DNA of 22,545 nt from a virus: IMG/VR virus record IMGVR_UViG_3300044627_003126, positions 1-22,545 of that record; one strand, 5' to 3'. The notes beneath the pieces are model-generated. The model was not told the DNA's origin. It did not search any database and was given only the letters and a program-made list of their open reading frames with translations. Positions 6,424 to 16,200 of the stretch are shown one piece after another. The number at the start of each line of letters is the position of its first letter. Positions within the stretch are counted from its first letter, which is position 1. The position numbers were made by a program, and so were the translations under genes.

Positions 6424-7154
6424 AACAAAAAAGAAGTCCTAAAAAGCCAAATGTTTACTTTACAAAAGAAACTGAAAATGCAATAGTTCTTTACAATGAA
6501 CTAGATGATGAATTCCAAAAAAACTTATTATACACTCAAAAAATACATCCTGCTTTTTACAAACTCGCAGAAATTATGATTCACCGTTTTAAGTTTTACA
6601 ATTTTGATGTTTCACACGAAGACGTAAAACATGAAGTAATTGCTTTTTTACATGAAAAAATAAACAAGTATAAAGCAGAAAACGGTAAAGCATTTTCTTA
6701 TTTTTCTATTGTTGCAAAAAATTATTTGATAGCAGAGAATAATAAAAACTATTATCATTTTAAGAGAAGTCAAGGTATTGATGCAATAGACATTGAAAGA
6801 AATATAGTAAATGAAAAAGTTAGAATGGATTTGATAGAAGAAAAGAGAGATTTTATAGACATATTTGTAAATGTTTTTGAGAAAAATTTAGCGTTGTTTT
6901 TTAGCAAACAAAGAGATATACAAGTTGCTGATTCTATAATTTACCTTTTTAAGACAAGAGAGAATATAGAAAATTACAATAAGAAGGCAATTTACATATT
7001 AGTAAGGGAAAGAACTGGTGTCAGTTCTCAATATATTACAAATGTAATCACGAGAGTAAAACAAATTTATAGCAAACTTTATGTACAGTATAAAGATGGA
7101 AGAAATATAGAAAATTTAACTTGGTATCAAATCCAAGACATTATTAACAAATGA
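6420..7154 (+). CDS. Late-transcription sigma factor, gp55-like
   Basis: This 244-residue protein resembles the gp55 sigma factors of T4-like phages, which direct host RNA polymerase to late promoters. The diagnostic region is FYNFDVSHEDVKHEVIAFLHEKINKY with KAFSYFSIVAKNYLI and a stretch of Asn/Lys/Tyr after it (about residues 58-120), matching the sigma region 2 equivalent. The C-terminal half has a helix-turn-helix-like segment (VRERTGVSSQYITNVITRVKQIY, about 195-217). It is longer than T4 gp55 (185 residues). The true start is ATG 6420, with AAGGAAGG at 6406-6413 and an ATGA overlap with the upstream stop; a TTG at 6414 is less likely. Partners gp33 and the gp45 clamp are not in the window. 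The spacer motif ATATTTAT may be its target, which is inference. Confidence 0.75.
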   Translation: MKQKRSPKKPNVYFTKETENAIVLYNELDDEFQKNLLYTQKIHPAFYKLAEIMIHRFKFYNFDVSHEDVKHEVIAFLHEKINKYKAENGKAFSYFSIVAKNYLIAENNKNYYHFKRSQGIDAIDIERNIVNEKVRMDLIEEKRDFIDIFVNVFEKNLALFFSKQRDIQVADSIIYLFKTRENIENYNKKAIYILVRERTGVSSQYITNVITRVKQIYSKLYVQYKDGRNIENLTWYQIQDIINK

Positions 7155-7165
7155 TATATTTATTG
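7155..7165 (+). promoter_or_regulatory. ATATTTATTG spacer element, candidate late promoter
   Basis: TATATTTATTG ends 2 bases before the ATG at 7168, which has no Shine-Dalgarno sequence. The same ATATTTATTG decamer core recurs (as GATATTTATTG) at 16455. If it were a -10 element the transcript would begin inside the next gene and would serve the spike gene at 7514 instead. Confidence 0.3.
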
Positions 7166-7167
7166 AT

Positions 7168-7545
7168 ATGAACTTTGATCAAGAACTTTTTGGCAATAAA
7201 AAATTTTCTGATTTACTTAAAGACATTTACGATAATCAGAAAAAGAAAGATCGTCAGATAAATTTACTTATTGCTGACTTAAAACCGATGCTTAATAACA
7301 TAAGCGATGCTTCTATTTTAGTGCCAGCAATAAAAGATTTTATGGAAGTTTCTGTTAAAAATGATGAACATCTAGTAAAATTGGCAGCAGTTGTTCAAAG
7401 AGCAATGTCTAATAAAACAGAAGAATCTAATTCGTTCTTGACAGATGATGAAAAAGAAGAACTTATGAAAAGTATTCAACAAATTCAAGAAGAACAAGAG
7501 GAAGTTGTTACAGATGAACGCACAAAAAACGATAATCAATGGTAG
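7168..7545 (+). CDS. Conserved small virion-cluster protein
   Basis: This 125-residue protein is helical and charged, with no membrane segment. Its opening (ELFGNKKFSDLLKDIYDNQKKKDRQINLLI, described here by positions 6-35) and the PMLNN..DA..LVPAIKDFMEVSVKNDEHLVKLA stretch resemble a small hypothetical protein that I associate with the tail gene clusters of T4-like marine phages. That similarity from residue 6 onward supports the start at 7168 even though no ribosome site is visible. The C-terminus is acidic and Gln/Glu-rich. The last 32 bases overlap the start of the spike gene, which points to coupled translation. Its function is unknown; a baseplate assembly or chaperone role would fit the position. 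Confidence 0.65.
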   Translation: MNFDQELFGNKKFSDLLKDIYDNQKKKDRQINLLIADLKPMLNNISDASILVPAIKDFMEVSVKNDEHLVKLAAVVQRAMSNKTEESNSFLTDDEKEELMKSIQQIQEEQEEVVTDERTKNDNQW

Positions 7546-10069
7546 TGAATTTGAAAATGTACCTGCTGAAGTTGTCAGAGTGGATTTTACAGGTGCAGAT
7601 AAAGAAAAACTGTATACCATTTATTGTAAACTTTTAGGTTCGTTCGGATCTCAAACTCAAAATAATATAATTGCCGCTCGTGCACTTGATGTTAATATAA
7701 AAAACATCCCGATAAAAGGCGAAGTTGTTATGCTAATAAAAGGTCCAACTGCATATAATAGTGCATTACGAACCGGACAAGAGTATTACTATACAAATCC
7801 CATATCAATTCAAAGCTCAATACATCACAACGGTATTCCTGGTGTTACTGACTTCACAACACAGACAACACAGACAGAAACAGAAAAAAGAAAAAATGCC
7901 GAAGATGGTGCTTGGAATAAAGTAGAAAATAAATTAAATGTAACAAAAACAATAGATCCTGGATTTCCAGAGCGTATAGATGTATACCCAATTCAACCAT
8001 ATCCAGGAGACATAATAATTGAAGGCAGATGGGGGCAATCAATAAGATTGGGTTCAACTATTGATGAAAGAAGATCTTATCCACAAAGACCATTATGGAA
8101 AAAGGGATTGGGTGATACCGGAAATCCAATTTTAATAATTTCTAATGGAACAAATCCTGAAAATAAACCATTCAACCAATTCATAATAGAAAATCCAGAT
8201 AAAGATGATTCTTCAATTTGGATGACATCTGGACATGAACTACAATTTACACCTGCATCAAAAGCACTTGCTGCTGCACAAAATAGAAAGGTTGATTTAC
8301 ATACTACAAATCAATGGGCAGGAAATCAAATACTAATTGCAACAGATAGAATTATATTGAATGCTAGAAAACAAGAAATAATGGCATTCTCTGCTGAAGG
8401 TATAGGATTATCAAGTGATAAAGGTGTGACTATTGATGGTGGTCAAGTTGTTGAAGTTGAATCTTCTCGTATAAATTTAGGAATAAATGCGGTTTCTCCT
8501 GTTTTATTGGGGGATAAAACAATGCAATGGTTAGGTGATTTATGTGATGCATTGGGAGAATTGTGTTCTCATATAACATCACAAACCCATCCGACTGGAA
8601 CAGGACCATCAGGACCTCCAATAAATGCAGGTTCTTTTAGTGCAGTTGCTTCAAAAATAAAAGGATTAAGAGGAAGTCTAAAATCATTACCAAGTGATTT
8701 GGTTTTTGTTTGTGAAAAATCAGGTGGTCCATCGAAGGCAGAACAAGATGAGGCAAAGAAAAGAGAAGAAACAAAAAGTGGTTATGTAAAACCTACGGAA
8801 GAATTAAACAATGATCCTCTCGGTACTGATGATGATCCAGCTACACCAACAGCTACTAATGTTGTAACTATAACAAAAGAAATTGATAATATAGAAGAAC
8901 AAAAGAAAAAGATATTAGAAAACTTAAAATCAAAAACAGGTGATTCTGCTGCGGCAAAAGATAATTCTGATGCAAATCCAGAACAAGGTAATTTAGAAAA
9001 AGCTCCAAATGAAACACCGCAAATAGATACTACAAAAATTGATCAAGATCCTCCTGAAATTATTTATTCATCTAGAACTAGAAGTAAGGGTGTATCTATA
9101 AAATATAAAGGCGTTACATACATAGTTGATACAAAAGGGACTGAATCTGATGGCAATGATTTAGGACAAACTTCATGGTTGGATGATACCTTTACTGTAA
9201 ATTCAACGGTAATAAATCTTTCACAATTTGCTGGAAAATCACCAGAAGAAAGGATTAAAATAATGGATCAGGCATTATTAGGATCTATACCAAATGGAAC
9301 ATCCGGAACATCTGGAACATCCGGAACATCTGGAACAAATACCGCTGATGTGATTCCAAATACAATTTCTCCAGAGTTTCCAAATGGAATAACATTTAAT
9401 GAATTAGGTTTGGACAAAACAAAAATGAAATTGATAAATGGAAGATGGGATTATACCGGAAATATAGAATTTACATTAGATAAACCCATGAAAAAATTTA
9501 ATCAACCAGATGGTTCTGTGTTGAGGGAAATTCCAATACCATTTGGAAATGTAAACGGTATATTCACTTGTTCAAATTTAGGGTTAAAATCATTAACCAA
9601 TGCTCCACAAGAAGTTGATTCGTTTGATTGTAGTAAAAATAAAAATATAACATCTCTTGTTGGTGGACCTAAAAAGGCGGTATTTTTTGATGCAAGTAAA
9701 TGTAGTTTGGTAAATCTTGAAGGTTCTCCAACTTATGTTGATGCATCATTCAATGTATCGCGAAATAATTTACAAAGTTTGAATGGAATACCAAAGCAAT
9801 ATGGATCCGGATGTCAATTTGAATTACAAGGAAATGTTGGTATAAAATCATTGTCTGGAATTGAATCAACAGAAGATAAACCTATTGCATACTTAAATGT
9901 TAGGGAATGTAATTTAACAAATGAAACTATTTTTGAAGGAGTTACTTCACTAATAATAAACAGATCAAAGGGTCAATTTAGCGGTGGTTCACAAACAAAT
10001 GGTAAACAGTTAGATGAAAATTTAATAAAGGAAACAACTGGTGCGTTTTCTATTTATGTTAAGTATTAA
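7514..10069 (+). CDS. Baseplate central spike protein (gp5/gpV-like) with C-terminal LRR domain
   Basis: The start is ATG 7514, behind AAGAGGAAG (7496-7504); a TTG at 7505 is possible but unneeded. The 851-residue product has an OB-like N-terminal region (residues 1-115), then YPGDIIIEGRWGQSIRLGS (about 158-176), and a gp5/gpV-type needle segment (about 255-395): repeated short beta strands with ILIATDRIILNAR, LLGDKTMQWLGDLCDAL, and SHITSQTHPTGTGPSGPP. A polar linker follows to about 600, including a GTSGTSGTSG repeat (595-608). The last 170 residues are leucine-rich-like repeats of the 'FxCSxNxLxxLxGxP' type. In contractile tails such spikes pierce the outer membrane. No lysozyme domain is seen in it; cell-wall enzymes are encoded two and three genes downstream. 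The LRR tail is unusual for this family and is paralogous to the end of the next protein. Confidence 0.7.
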   Translation: MNAQKTIINGSEFENVPAEVVRVDFTGADKEKLYTIYCKLLGSFGSQTQNNIIAARALDVNIKNIPIKGEVVMLIKGPTAYNSALRTGQEYYYTNPISIQSSIHHNGIPGVTDFTTQTTQTETEKRKNAEDGAWNKVENKLNVTKTIDPGFPERIDVYPIQPYPGDIIIEGRWGQSIRLGSTIDERRSYPQRPLWKKGLGDTGNPILIISNGTNPENKPFNQFIIENPDKDDSSIWMTSGHELQFTPASKALAAAQNRKVDLHTTNQWAGNQILIATDRIILNARKQEIMAFSAEGIGLSSDKGVTIDGGQVVEVESSRINLGINAVSPVLLGDKTMQWLGDLCDALGELCSHITSQTHPTGTGPSGPPINAGSFSAVASKIKGLRGSLKSLPSDLVFVCEKSGGPSKAEQDEAKKREETKSGYVKPTEELNNDPLGTDDDPATPTATNVVTITKEIDNIEEQKKKILENLKSKTGDSAAAKDNSDANPEQGNLEKAPNETPQIDTTKIDQDPPEIIYSSRTRSKGVSIKYKGVTYIVDTKGTESDGNDLGQTSWLDDTFTVNSTVINLSQFAGKSPEERIKIMDQALLGSIPNGTSGTSGTSGTSGTNTADVIPNTISPEFPNGITFNELGLDKTKMKLINGRWDYTGNIEFTLDKPMKKFNQPDGSVLREIPIPFGNVNGIFTCSNLGLKSLTNAPQEVDSFDCSKNKNITSLVGGPKKAVFFDASKCSLVNLEGSPTYVDASFNVSRNNLQSLNGIPKQYGSGCQFELQGNVGIKSLSGIESTEDKPIAYLNVRECNLTNETIFEGVTSLIINRSKGQFSGGSQTNGKQLDENLIKETTGAFSIYVKY
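9296..9337 (+). repeat. 9-bp tandem repeat encoding Gly-Thr-Ser linker
   Basis: Four in-frame copies of GGAACATCY (alternating C and T at the last base) plus a partial fifth encode GTSGTSGTSGTSGT. The tract separates the needle/linker part of the spike from its LRR domain. A related tract occurs at 14747-14797 in the GH19 protein. Confidence 0.9.
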
Positions 10070-10103
10070 GGTTTTTCAAAATTATTTTATTTGGATGTAA
10101 TAC

Positions 10104-12203
10104 ATGGCAGGTAAATCTACATACACAATAGATAAAAAAGATTTTATATTTTCAGTTTGTTGGGAAAAGATAGAGGCAAGTGGTACAACATTTCCAAAAA
10201 AATATGAATTTGTAGAGTGTCCAAATGATCCAAATTCAACTGAAAATGCTGCAAGATATAGAAAAGAAGCAAGAATTGTATCATTTGGTAGAGAATTTTG
10301 TTCTGCAATAACTTGGAATGGATCCGAAGGAGCACAATACTATATTAAAAATAATGTTTATATTGGTGATGATACTTGTCCTATTGAAGATAAAAAAAAT
10401 CAACCAGTAGAAATAAAAAAAGAAGATACCGTTGCACAAATGTTTTCAAAAATAAATGATGGTAAAAATATATCAGAAGAATTGAACAAAACAGAAGAAG
10501 TAAAAAAAGAAACATCAGGATTTTTAAGTAGTGTGAGTAGCACTATTTTATCCGGTATATCTAATTTTAATGATTTGAAAACGTTATCATTGAATAAATT
10601 AGAAACTGCAGCAACTTCTATTGGAATAAGTAAACGCAGTCTAAATAAACTGATAAACATTACAGATAAAATTGATGCTAGAGGTTTAATTGGTGGTGAT
10701 ATAAATTCTACAAAACAAATGTTATTAGGTGAATTGGAAAATACCAATCTTTATGATGTTGCTAAAACTCCTGAAGTATTGGGGTTATTATCCGAACAAC
10801 TTGGTATATCGGAAGCAAATCTTGAAAAAATGTTAAATACAGCTGAAAATGTAAGATCATTATCAGACATCACATCCATAGAACAATTTATGAATATGGA
10901 TTTTGCATTCAAAGAAAAATTTGCATTAGATAATTTTATACCAACTGATATGTTAGACGATGTAATGCCAATATCATTACAACTTCTTTCAAACGATGAA
11001 AATGTTAGAAGATTAGCAGAAGAAAATGCAAAACAATTACTTGGTCGAAAAATAATGGAGATGGTTTCTCCAAACGTGGCCGAATTAACACCTGGACAAG
11101 ATTTGGGTTTACCTAATTTTTTACAAAATTTTTCAAATATGGATTACAGAATACAAAAAGTTGCTGCAGTTGCTTTAGGATTTGGAACAGAAGAAGCTGC
11201 TGTTCTTGAATGTAGAAACGTTATGGATCAATTAAAACAATATAGAGAGTTGGATGAACAATCAAATTCATTAAAAAATTCATTATATGACCATGCAAAT
11301 AAATTGTATACCGATAGAGATCTAAATCCAAAAATTATTGATGATTATTTGGAAGAACATGGTTTGAAAGAGGAAGAATTGATAAAGGCATTGAATGTTT
11401 CAGATAAGTTATACGCAACAACAATAAAAACATCATACTCATCTGATACAGGTGATTGGGCAGGCGATTCATCTGATGGTAAGGTTCCAACTGAACCGGA
11501 TGCATCCAGTCTTGAAACAAATGCAACAGGTCAAATTCCTGCCGCTATTGTAATACCAACTATAAACGAAAGATTGATAATAAAAACAGAAACACCGGCA
11601 GGTACAAGATTTGATTACAATGGTAGTTTGGAATTTAAGCGTGAAGATTTGGTAAATGGAAAGATACCAGTTAAATTTACAAAAGTAAATGGAAATTTTG
11701 TATGTAAAAATATAGGATTGAAAACATTAGAAAATTGTCCTGAAATTATCGGTGGTGAATTTGATTGTTCAAATAATGAATTGACAAATTTAGTTGGTGG
11801 ACCAAATGAAGTTGGATGGAATTATAGATGTTCAAATAATAAACTTGAAAGTATAAAAGGCGTTGCATTTACAATAGGTGCATCTCGTAACGATTCATTG
11901 TTTAATTGTTCTAATAATCCATTGCAATCGCTAGAAACAGGTAGACAACAAGAGGTTACTATATTTGGTAGAGGTATGTTATGTACTGATACAACCTTAA
12001 AAAGTTTTGCCGGAACTGCTTTGGATATTAAAGGGACAATGGATGTTCGTTCAAATGATTTACGTCATATTGATTTATTTGCTAACGCCATAGTAAGAGT
12101 TGGAAATGAAATCAGATTGGATGGTCAGAAGAACACAGAAAGGTTTAATCTTGAAGAAGTACAACAAAGAACTGGAGCAAAAACAGTTTCATTAAATAAG
12201 TAA
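10104..12203 (+). CDS. Large helical baseplate-region protein with C-terminal LRR domain
   Basis: I do not recognise the main part of this 699-residue protein. The N-terminal ~95 residues form a compact domain with four cysteines (19, 39, 66, 92). Residues about 105-450 are almost all helical, with repeated short helices of similar length (SLNKLETAATSIGISKRSL, EVLGLLSEQLGISEANLEKM) suggesting a helical-repeat or coiled-rod region. A polar Ser/Asp/Thr linker (about 455-490) leads to an LRR-like domain (525-650) with VNGNFVCKNIGLKTL, FDCSNNELTNLVGGP and CSNNPLQSL. The LRR is clearly related to that of the upstream spike. Its place between the spike and the wall hydrolases suggests a baseplate hub or tail-tip component. 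Its ribosome site is weak (GGATG). It is too short and too composite to call a tape measure. Confidence 0.7.
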   Translation: MAGKSTYTIDKKDFIFSVCWEKIEASGTTFPKKYEFVECPNDPNSTENAARYRKEARIVSFGREFCSAITWNGSEGAQYYIKNNVYIGDDTCPIEDKKNQPVEIKKEDTVAQMFSKINDGKNISEELNKTEEVKKETSGFLSSVSSTILSGISNFNDLKTLSLNKLETAATSIGISKRSLNKLINITDKIDARGLIGGDINSTKQMLLGELENTNLYDVAKTPEVLGLLSEQLGISEANLEKMLNTAENVRSLSDITSIEQFMNMDFAFKEKFALDNFIPTDMLDDVMPISLQLLSNDENVRRLAEENAKQLLGRKIMEMVSPNVAELTPGQDLGLPNFLQNFSNMDYRIQKVAAVALGFGTEEAAVLECRNVMDQLKQYRELDEQSNSLKNSLYDHANKLYTDRDLNPKIIDDYLEEHGLKEEELIKALNVSDKLYATTIKTSYSSDTGDWAGDSSDGKVPTEPDASSLETNATGQIPAAIVIPTINERLIIKTETPAGTRFDYNGSLEFKREDLVNGKIPVKFTKVNGNFVCKNIGLKTLENCPEIIGGEFDCSNNELTNLVGGPNEVGWNYRCSNNKLESIKGVAFTIGASRNDSLFNCSNNPLQSLETGRQQEVTIFGRGMLCTDTTLKSFAGTALDIKGTMDVRSNDLRHIDLFANAIVRVGNEIRLDGQKNTERFNLEEVQQRTGAKTVSLNK

Positions 12204-12216
12204 TTAGAGAAAATAC

Positions 12217-13197
12217 ATGGCAGAAGTAACAGATTTAACAACGGAAACAGATAGAGTTGAAGAAAGTCTTGAAGGTGCAGAAGTAATTGGACCATATAGA
12301 CGGCAACTCCTTGAATATAGACCTACAACACAAGAGGAAGAAGAATTTATTACAATAGATACTAGACAAAACGATTGGTCTGATATTGCACTTGGATTAT
12401 ATGAACAAATTTCTAGTGAACTTCCATCCGATACATTATATGAAGGAGGTGGTATTGCAGGTGCGTGTATTGATCCTGCAACAGGAAATGTAGGAACATT
12501 AGTGAATACTGATCCCGGAACAGGACAACAATCAATCGTTCCTACTGGAACAACCGTAAAAAATGTAACAACACCAACTACTGGTGGTACTATACCAAAT
12601 GTACAAGCAACCACACCAACGCCAGGAAATCTTACAGAATTACAAAAAGAAATAGTAAATCAGGCCGTTGATTTTTTACAACTGAAACCACCAGGACAAA
12701 AATGGGAAAACGATAACCGTGCAATAGATAGTGCATTGACAAGTTTGAGACAAAAATTCCCAAATAAATCAGGAATGGCACCGGATATGTGGTGTGCACT
12801 ATTTACAACGGTTTGTGTTAATGAGGCGTGTAAAGTTGTTGGTGCAAAAAATACCTGTCCAATTACTCTTGGTGCATCTGCATCTGTTACTGGAAATAAT
12901 CCACCTGTAAGTACAATTCCTGAACCAGGTGATATAATGTGGAAATGTTGCGGTGGAAGAAGTGGCCATGTTGGTATAGTAGTTTCCGTATCATCAAATG
13001 GCGGAATTTTAACAATAGAAGGTAATATGGGTGATGCAGTTGCCATGCGTAGATATAAAAATAATGAAGGCATGAAATTCAAACACGCAGGTAGAATGCC
13101 ACATACTGGAAGAGCAAGACCAGTTAATGGATATGGAAAATTAGAAAATCTTGCAGCCGCAGGTTATCTTAAAGGTGGAAAATGGAAAACAACATAA
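12217..13197 (+). CDS. CHAP-domain peptidoglycan hydrolase, tail-associated
   Basis: The C-terminal half of this 326-residue protein is a CHAP (cysteine/histidine-dependent amidohydrolase/peptidase) domain: Cys193 in MWCALFTTVC, His251 in PGDIMWKCCGGRSGHVGIV, and an acidic/Asn pair in TIEGNMG (Glu268, Asn270). CHAP enzymes cut peptidoglycan peptides or the amide to the glycan. The N-terminal 65 residues are acidic and may dock to the baseplate (an LysM-like or gp53-like role for residues 49-66, TRQNDWSDIALGLYEQIS, is possible because T4-like gp53 and LysM-type segments share such a 'D.W..IA...Y' pattern). A Thr/Pro/Gly-rich linker spans about 85-138. The location inside the baseplate cluster, and the lack of a nearby holin, argue for a virion-borne enzyme used at entry rather than a free endolysin. 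Confidence 0.85.
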   Translation: MAEVTDLTTETDRVEESLEGAEVIGPYRRQLLEYRPTTQEEEEFITIDTRQNDWSDIALGLYEQISSELPSDTLYEGGGIAGACIDPATGNVGTLVNTDPGTGQQSIVPTGTTVKNVTTPTTGGTIPNVQATTPTPGNLTELQKEIVNQAVDFLQLKPPGQKWENDNRAIDSALTSLRQKFPNKSGMAPDMWCALFTTVCVNEACKVVGAKNTCPITLGASASVTGNNPPVSTIPEPGDIMWKCCGGRSGHVGIVVSVSSNGGILTIEGNMGDAVAMRRYKNNEGMKFKHAGRMPHTGRARPVNGYGKLENLAAAGYLKGGKWKTT

Positions 13198-13210
13198 TTT
13201 GGAGAATTAA

Positions 13211-16200
13211 ATGGCAGTAAGTATTTCACCTTTGATGAACGATCCAGCTTTTAATGGAACCAGTAAAAATAAAACGGATAAAAAATTATTTTTACAGGCA
13301 TTACCTGCTATCCTTGGTGCATATAAAATGACAAATACTTTTAGATTGGTTCATTTTTTAGGTCAAACCGCGCATGAAACTGGTAATTATTTTTATGAAG
13401 AAGAAATTGCAAGTGGAGAAAAATATAATGGTAGATCTGATTTAGGTAATAAACAACCGGGAGATGGACCAAAATTTAAGGGCAGAGGATTTGTTCAATT
13501 AACAGGAAGACATAATTACACTTTATTTCAAAAAAAGACTGGTGTTGATTTTACTTCTACATTAGATGCTGCTAGAAAAGTTCTTCAACCACAATATCTG
13601 TGGAGTTCTGCCGGTTGGTATTTTTTAGAACAAAGACCTAAATTTTTTGGTGTTGCTGATCAAGGTATAAATAATAATACTATTCTACCTATATCAAAAT
13701 TTGTAAACGGTGGAACAAATGGACTTGCGGATCGTCAGAAAAAAACATTTCATTTTGGTAGTCTGTTCGGCCAAACAAACCAAACAGTTTCGGTTCCAGT
13801 ATCATCTACGAATCCAATAGCAACTCCTGTTGTAAGCACAACAACCGGAACAACAGATGTTACAAATAATGGAGCAACTCAGCCTGCTGCCGCATCTGCA
13901 GTTTGTACTGATATGGACAAATTAGATGGTAAATTAAAATCAAACGAAGGTCCTAATGGTGCCGGTGATGTTGCTTTTGATCCAGTTCCACCACCAAAAA
14001 GAGATACACCGATTCGTAGTGACGGTGGATTAAATCATAGATTTTATCAGAGACCATCGAAAGAGGGATTGCCAGCAACTCTTGAAGAAATGGTTAATAA
14101 GAAAAATAAGTGGTATAAAAGATATTGGGCATATAGACCAAATGAGGGTCTTGGGTTTGGTTCTGAAAAATTTGAATCAACTATAACTCAAAATTCAAAA
14201 AATTTAATAACATCGTTGATACCATATTGGCCTCCTGTTGATCTTCCTGTATCTGCATCTGTTAGTGGATCAAAACAATCTGGAGATTTAGATCCAAAAC
14301 CAACGGTAAATGGTAGTTGGAAAAATTTAATAAATGGTCAAGGTGATATTAAATCGGTTTGGGATATTCCAATACTTTTGAATACATACGATGTTGGTGT
14401 ATTTAATCAAAACATAGGTTATACATTTGAAGCCGGAAATGAATTACACATGACTATTTTGCCAGAAAAAACAGTAATAAATCGTGGTAAAAGTTTGGGT
14501 ATTGGTAGTGGGACAAATACTATTACAACTGAAAAGGCAAATAAAGATTCAAGTTGGCAACATTGGCCAAAATGGGATGGTATATGGGTAAAACATTGTC
14601 TTAATAGTTCAGGATATACAACATTTGCTGGTATAGATATTAGTGTTGATCAATATCATCAAACAATTCTTGCCGGTGGTAAAGGTGGTGGTAAATTAGT
14701 AAACATTCCAGGATATATCGAAACTGCTGTATCTGGCTCTGACAATTCTGGAACATCTGGAACATCCGGCACAAGTGGAACAAGTGGAACAAGTGGAAAT
14801 TCTACTGAAACGGTGAACACTAAAGCAAAAAATAAAAAAGTTGCAAAAGAAAAAGTAAAAAAAGAAAAAGACTGGTCATGGAAAGAAATGCTTGCAAATA
14901 GTAAACAAGACGGTATATTCAAACCAAGTAAATTGTGGTTCCAACCAACGTATCTAAATGCAGATGAAAAATTACAAGATGGTGATATTGCCATTTTTAT
15001 TGTAGATTATCATTTTACAAAAGACGGAAAATTTACACCAAAAGGTGAAAAATTACTTAAAAAAATAATTGAATTAAATTGGAAGTTGGCAATAGTTTCT
15101 ACCATTCCACATCATACATCACAGAGTATAAAATGTAGAGCAGAAGTTCTAGCATATTTAGATGAAACTGGAGAAATGATTACAATAGGTGGTGATACAA
15201 AACCATACAAAGGCGATTCTACTGCTGAAATTGGATCACATATTGCAGTAAAAACAACAAGTATACATGAAATTGCCGGTTTACAATCTGATTCTTGGAT
15301 AAATGGATCGGTTGTAATTTCAAAAGTAAAATCTTCACCATCGGAGGATCAAAGAGAAGGTGGTTTGAATACAAAGTTTTATATTTCTGAAATTATGGAT
15401 AAATACATAAAAGAAATAGATAATCAACCTGAAAAACTTACTGGAAGATTATTCAATTTTATACGAGAAAAAATAAAATACAAACCCCAGGCGGCACCAG
15501 TTCAAACAGATACAGGAGGATCAACTGGTACAGTTGTAGGTGCAGGTGCAGGTGGATTAGGTGCATCATCACCACCACCAAACATAGTAGTTCCTGCTGG
15601 ACAAAGAGTTTTTGCGGGTGGATCAAAACAAAATGTTTATGGCCAATCATTGGGTTGGATATTGGTATTATGGTCTCATGTTTTGAAAAGATATGTAATA
15701 ACACAAGGTGCAAAAAAAGGAAATGTTATTTGGAAAGATTTTGCTATAGGAAATTTAGGACAAAGTAGATCTTTAGCAGATACCAAGGCAGGAGGTCCAG
15801 GACGTTCTACTTCAAGTTTACACGCTGCATTACTTGGAAATGATATAACATTTCATCATCCAGAATATACTGATGTTGTTGATGGTCGTAGACCAAGTGG
15901 TCCTGTTCCAGGTTTAACACCATTTCCAACGTACAATACTGTAAAAGGACAGATACCAAATTATTGTGCAAAAGGAAATACTGTTCCAGTTTATGGTGCA
16001 AATGTACCACCGTGCACAGGTGCTGCTATGTTTTTTAGTGATTATGGACAAGAATTATACAACTTAAAATTGAATATAGCCAGAAATCCAAAAAAATTCA
16101 TAGACCAATATGGATTTCCAGCAACTACAGCAGACCGTAAACACGGTGCTCCTGTTTTGCCATCATTTGGATTACATAATATAGATTGGGGACAGGATGT

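Noticed and set aside
9296-9337. CRISPR-like or regulatory iteron repeat
   Set aside because: The units are 9 bases, in frame, without spacers, and encode a protein linker.
10104-12203. Tape measure protein
   Set aside because: The middle is helical, but the protein has a cysteine-rich head and LRR tail, no hydrophobic segments, and lies among baseplate enzymes.
12204-12614. 136-codon minus-strand open frame opposite the CHAP gene
   Set aside because: It is a shadow of a well-supported CHAP-domain gene; its protein is low-complexity Val/Pro/Ser and lacks a ribosome site.
14659-14994. 111-codon minus-strand open frame with VPLVPLVPDVPDVP repeat
   Set aside because: The repeat is just the antisense reading of the GTSG tandem repeat in the GH19 gene.
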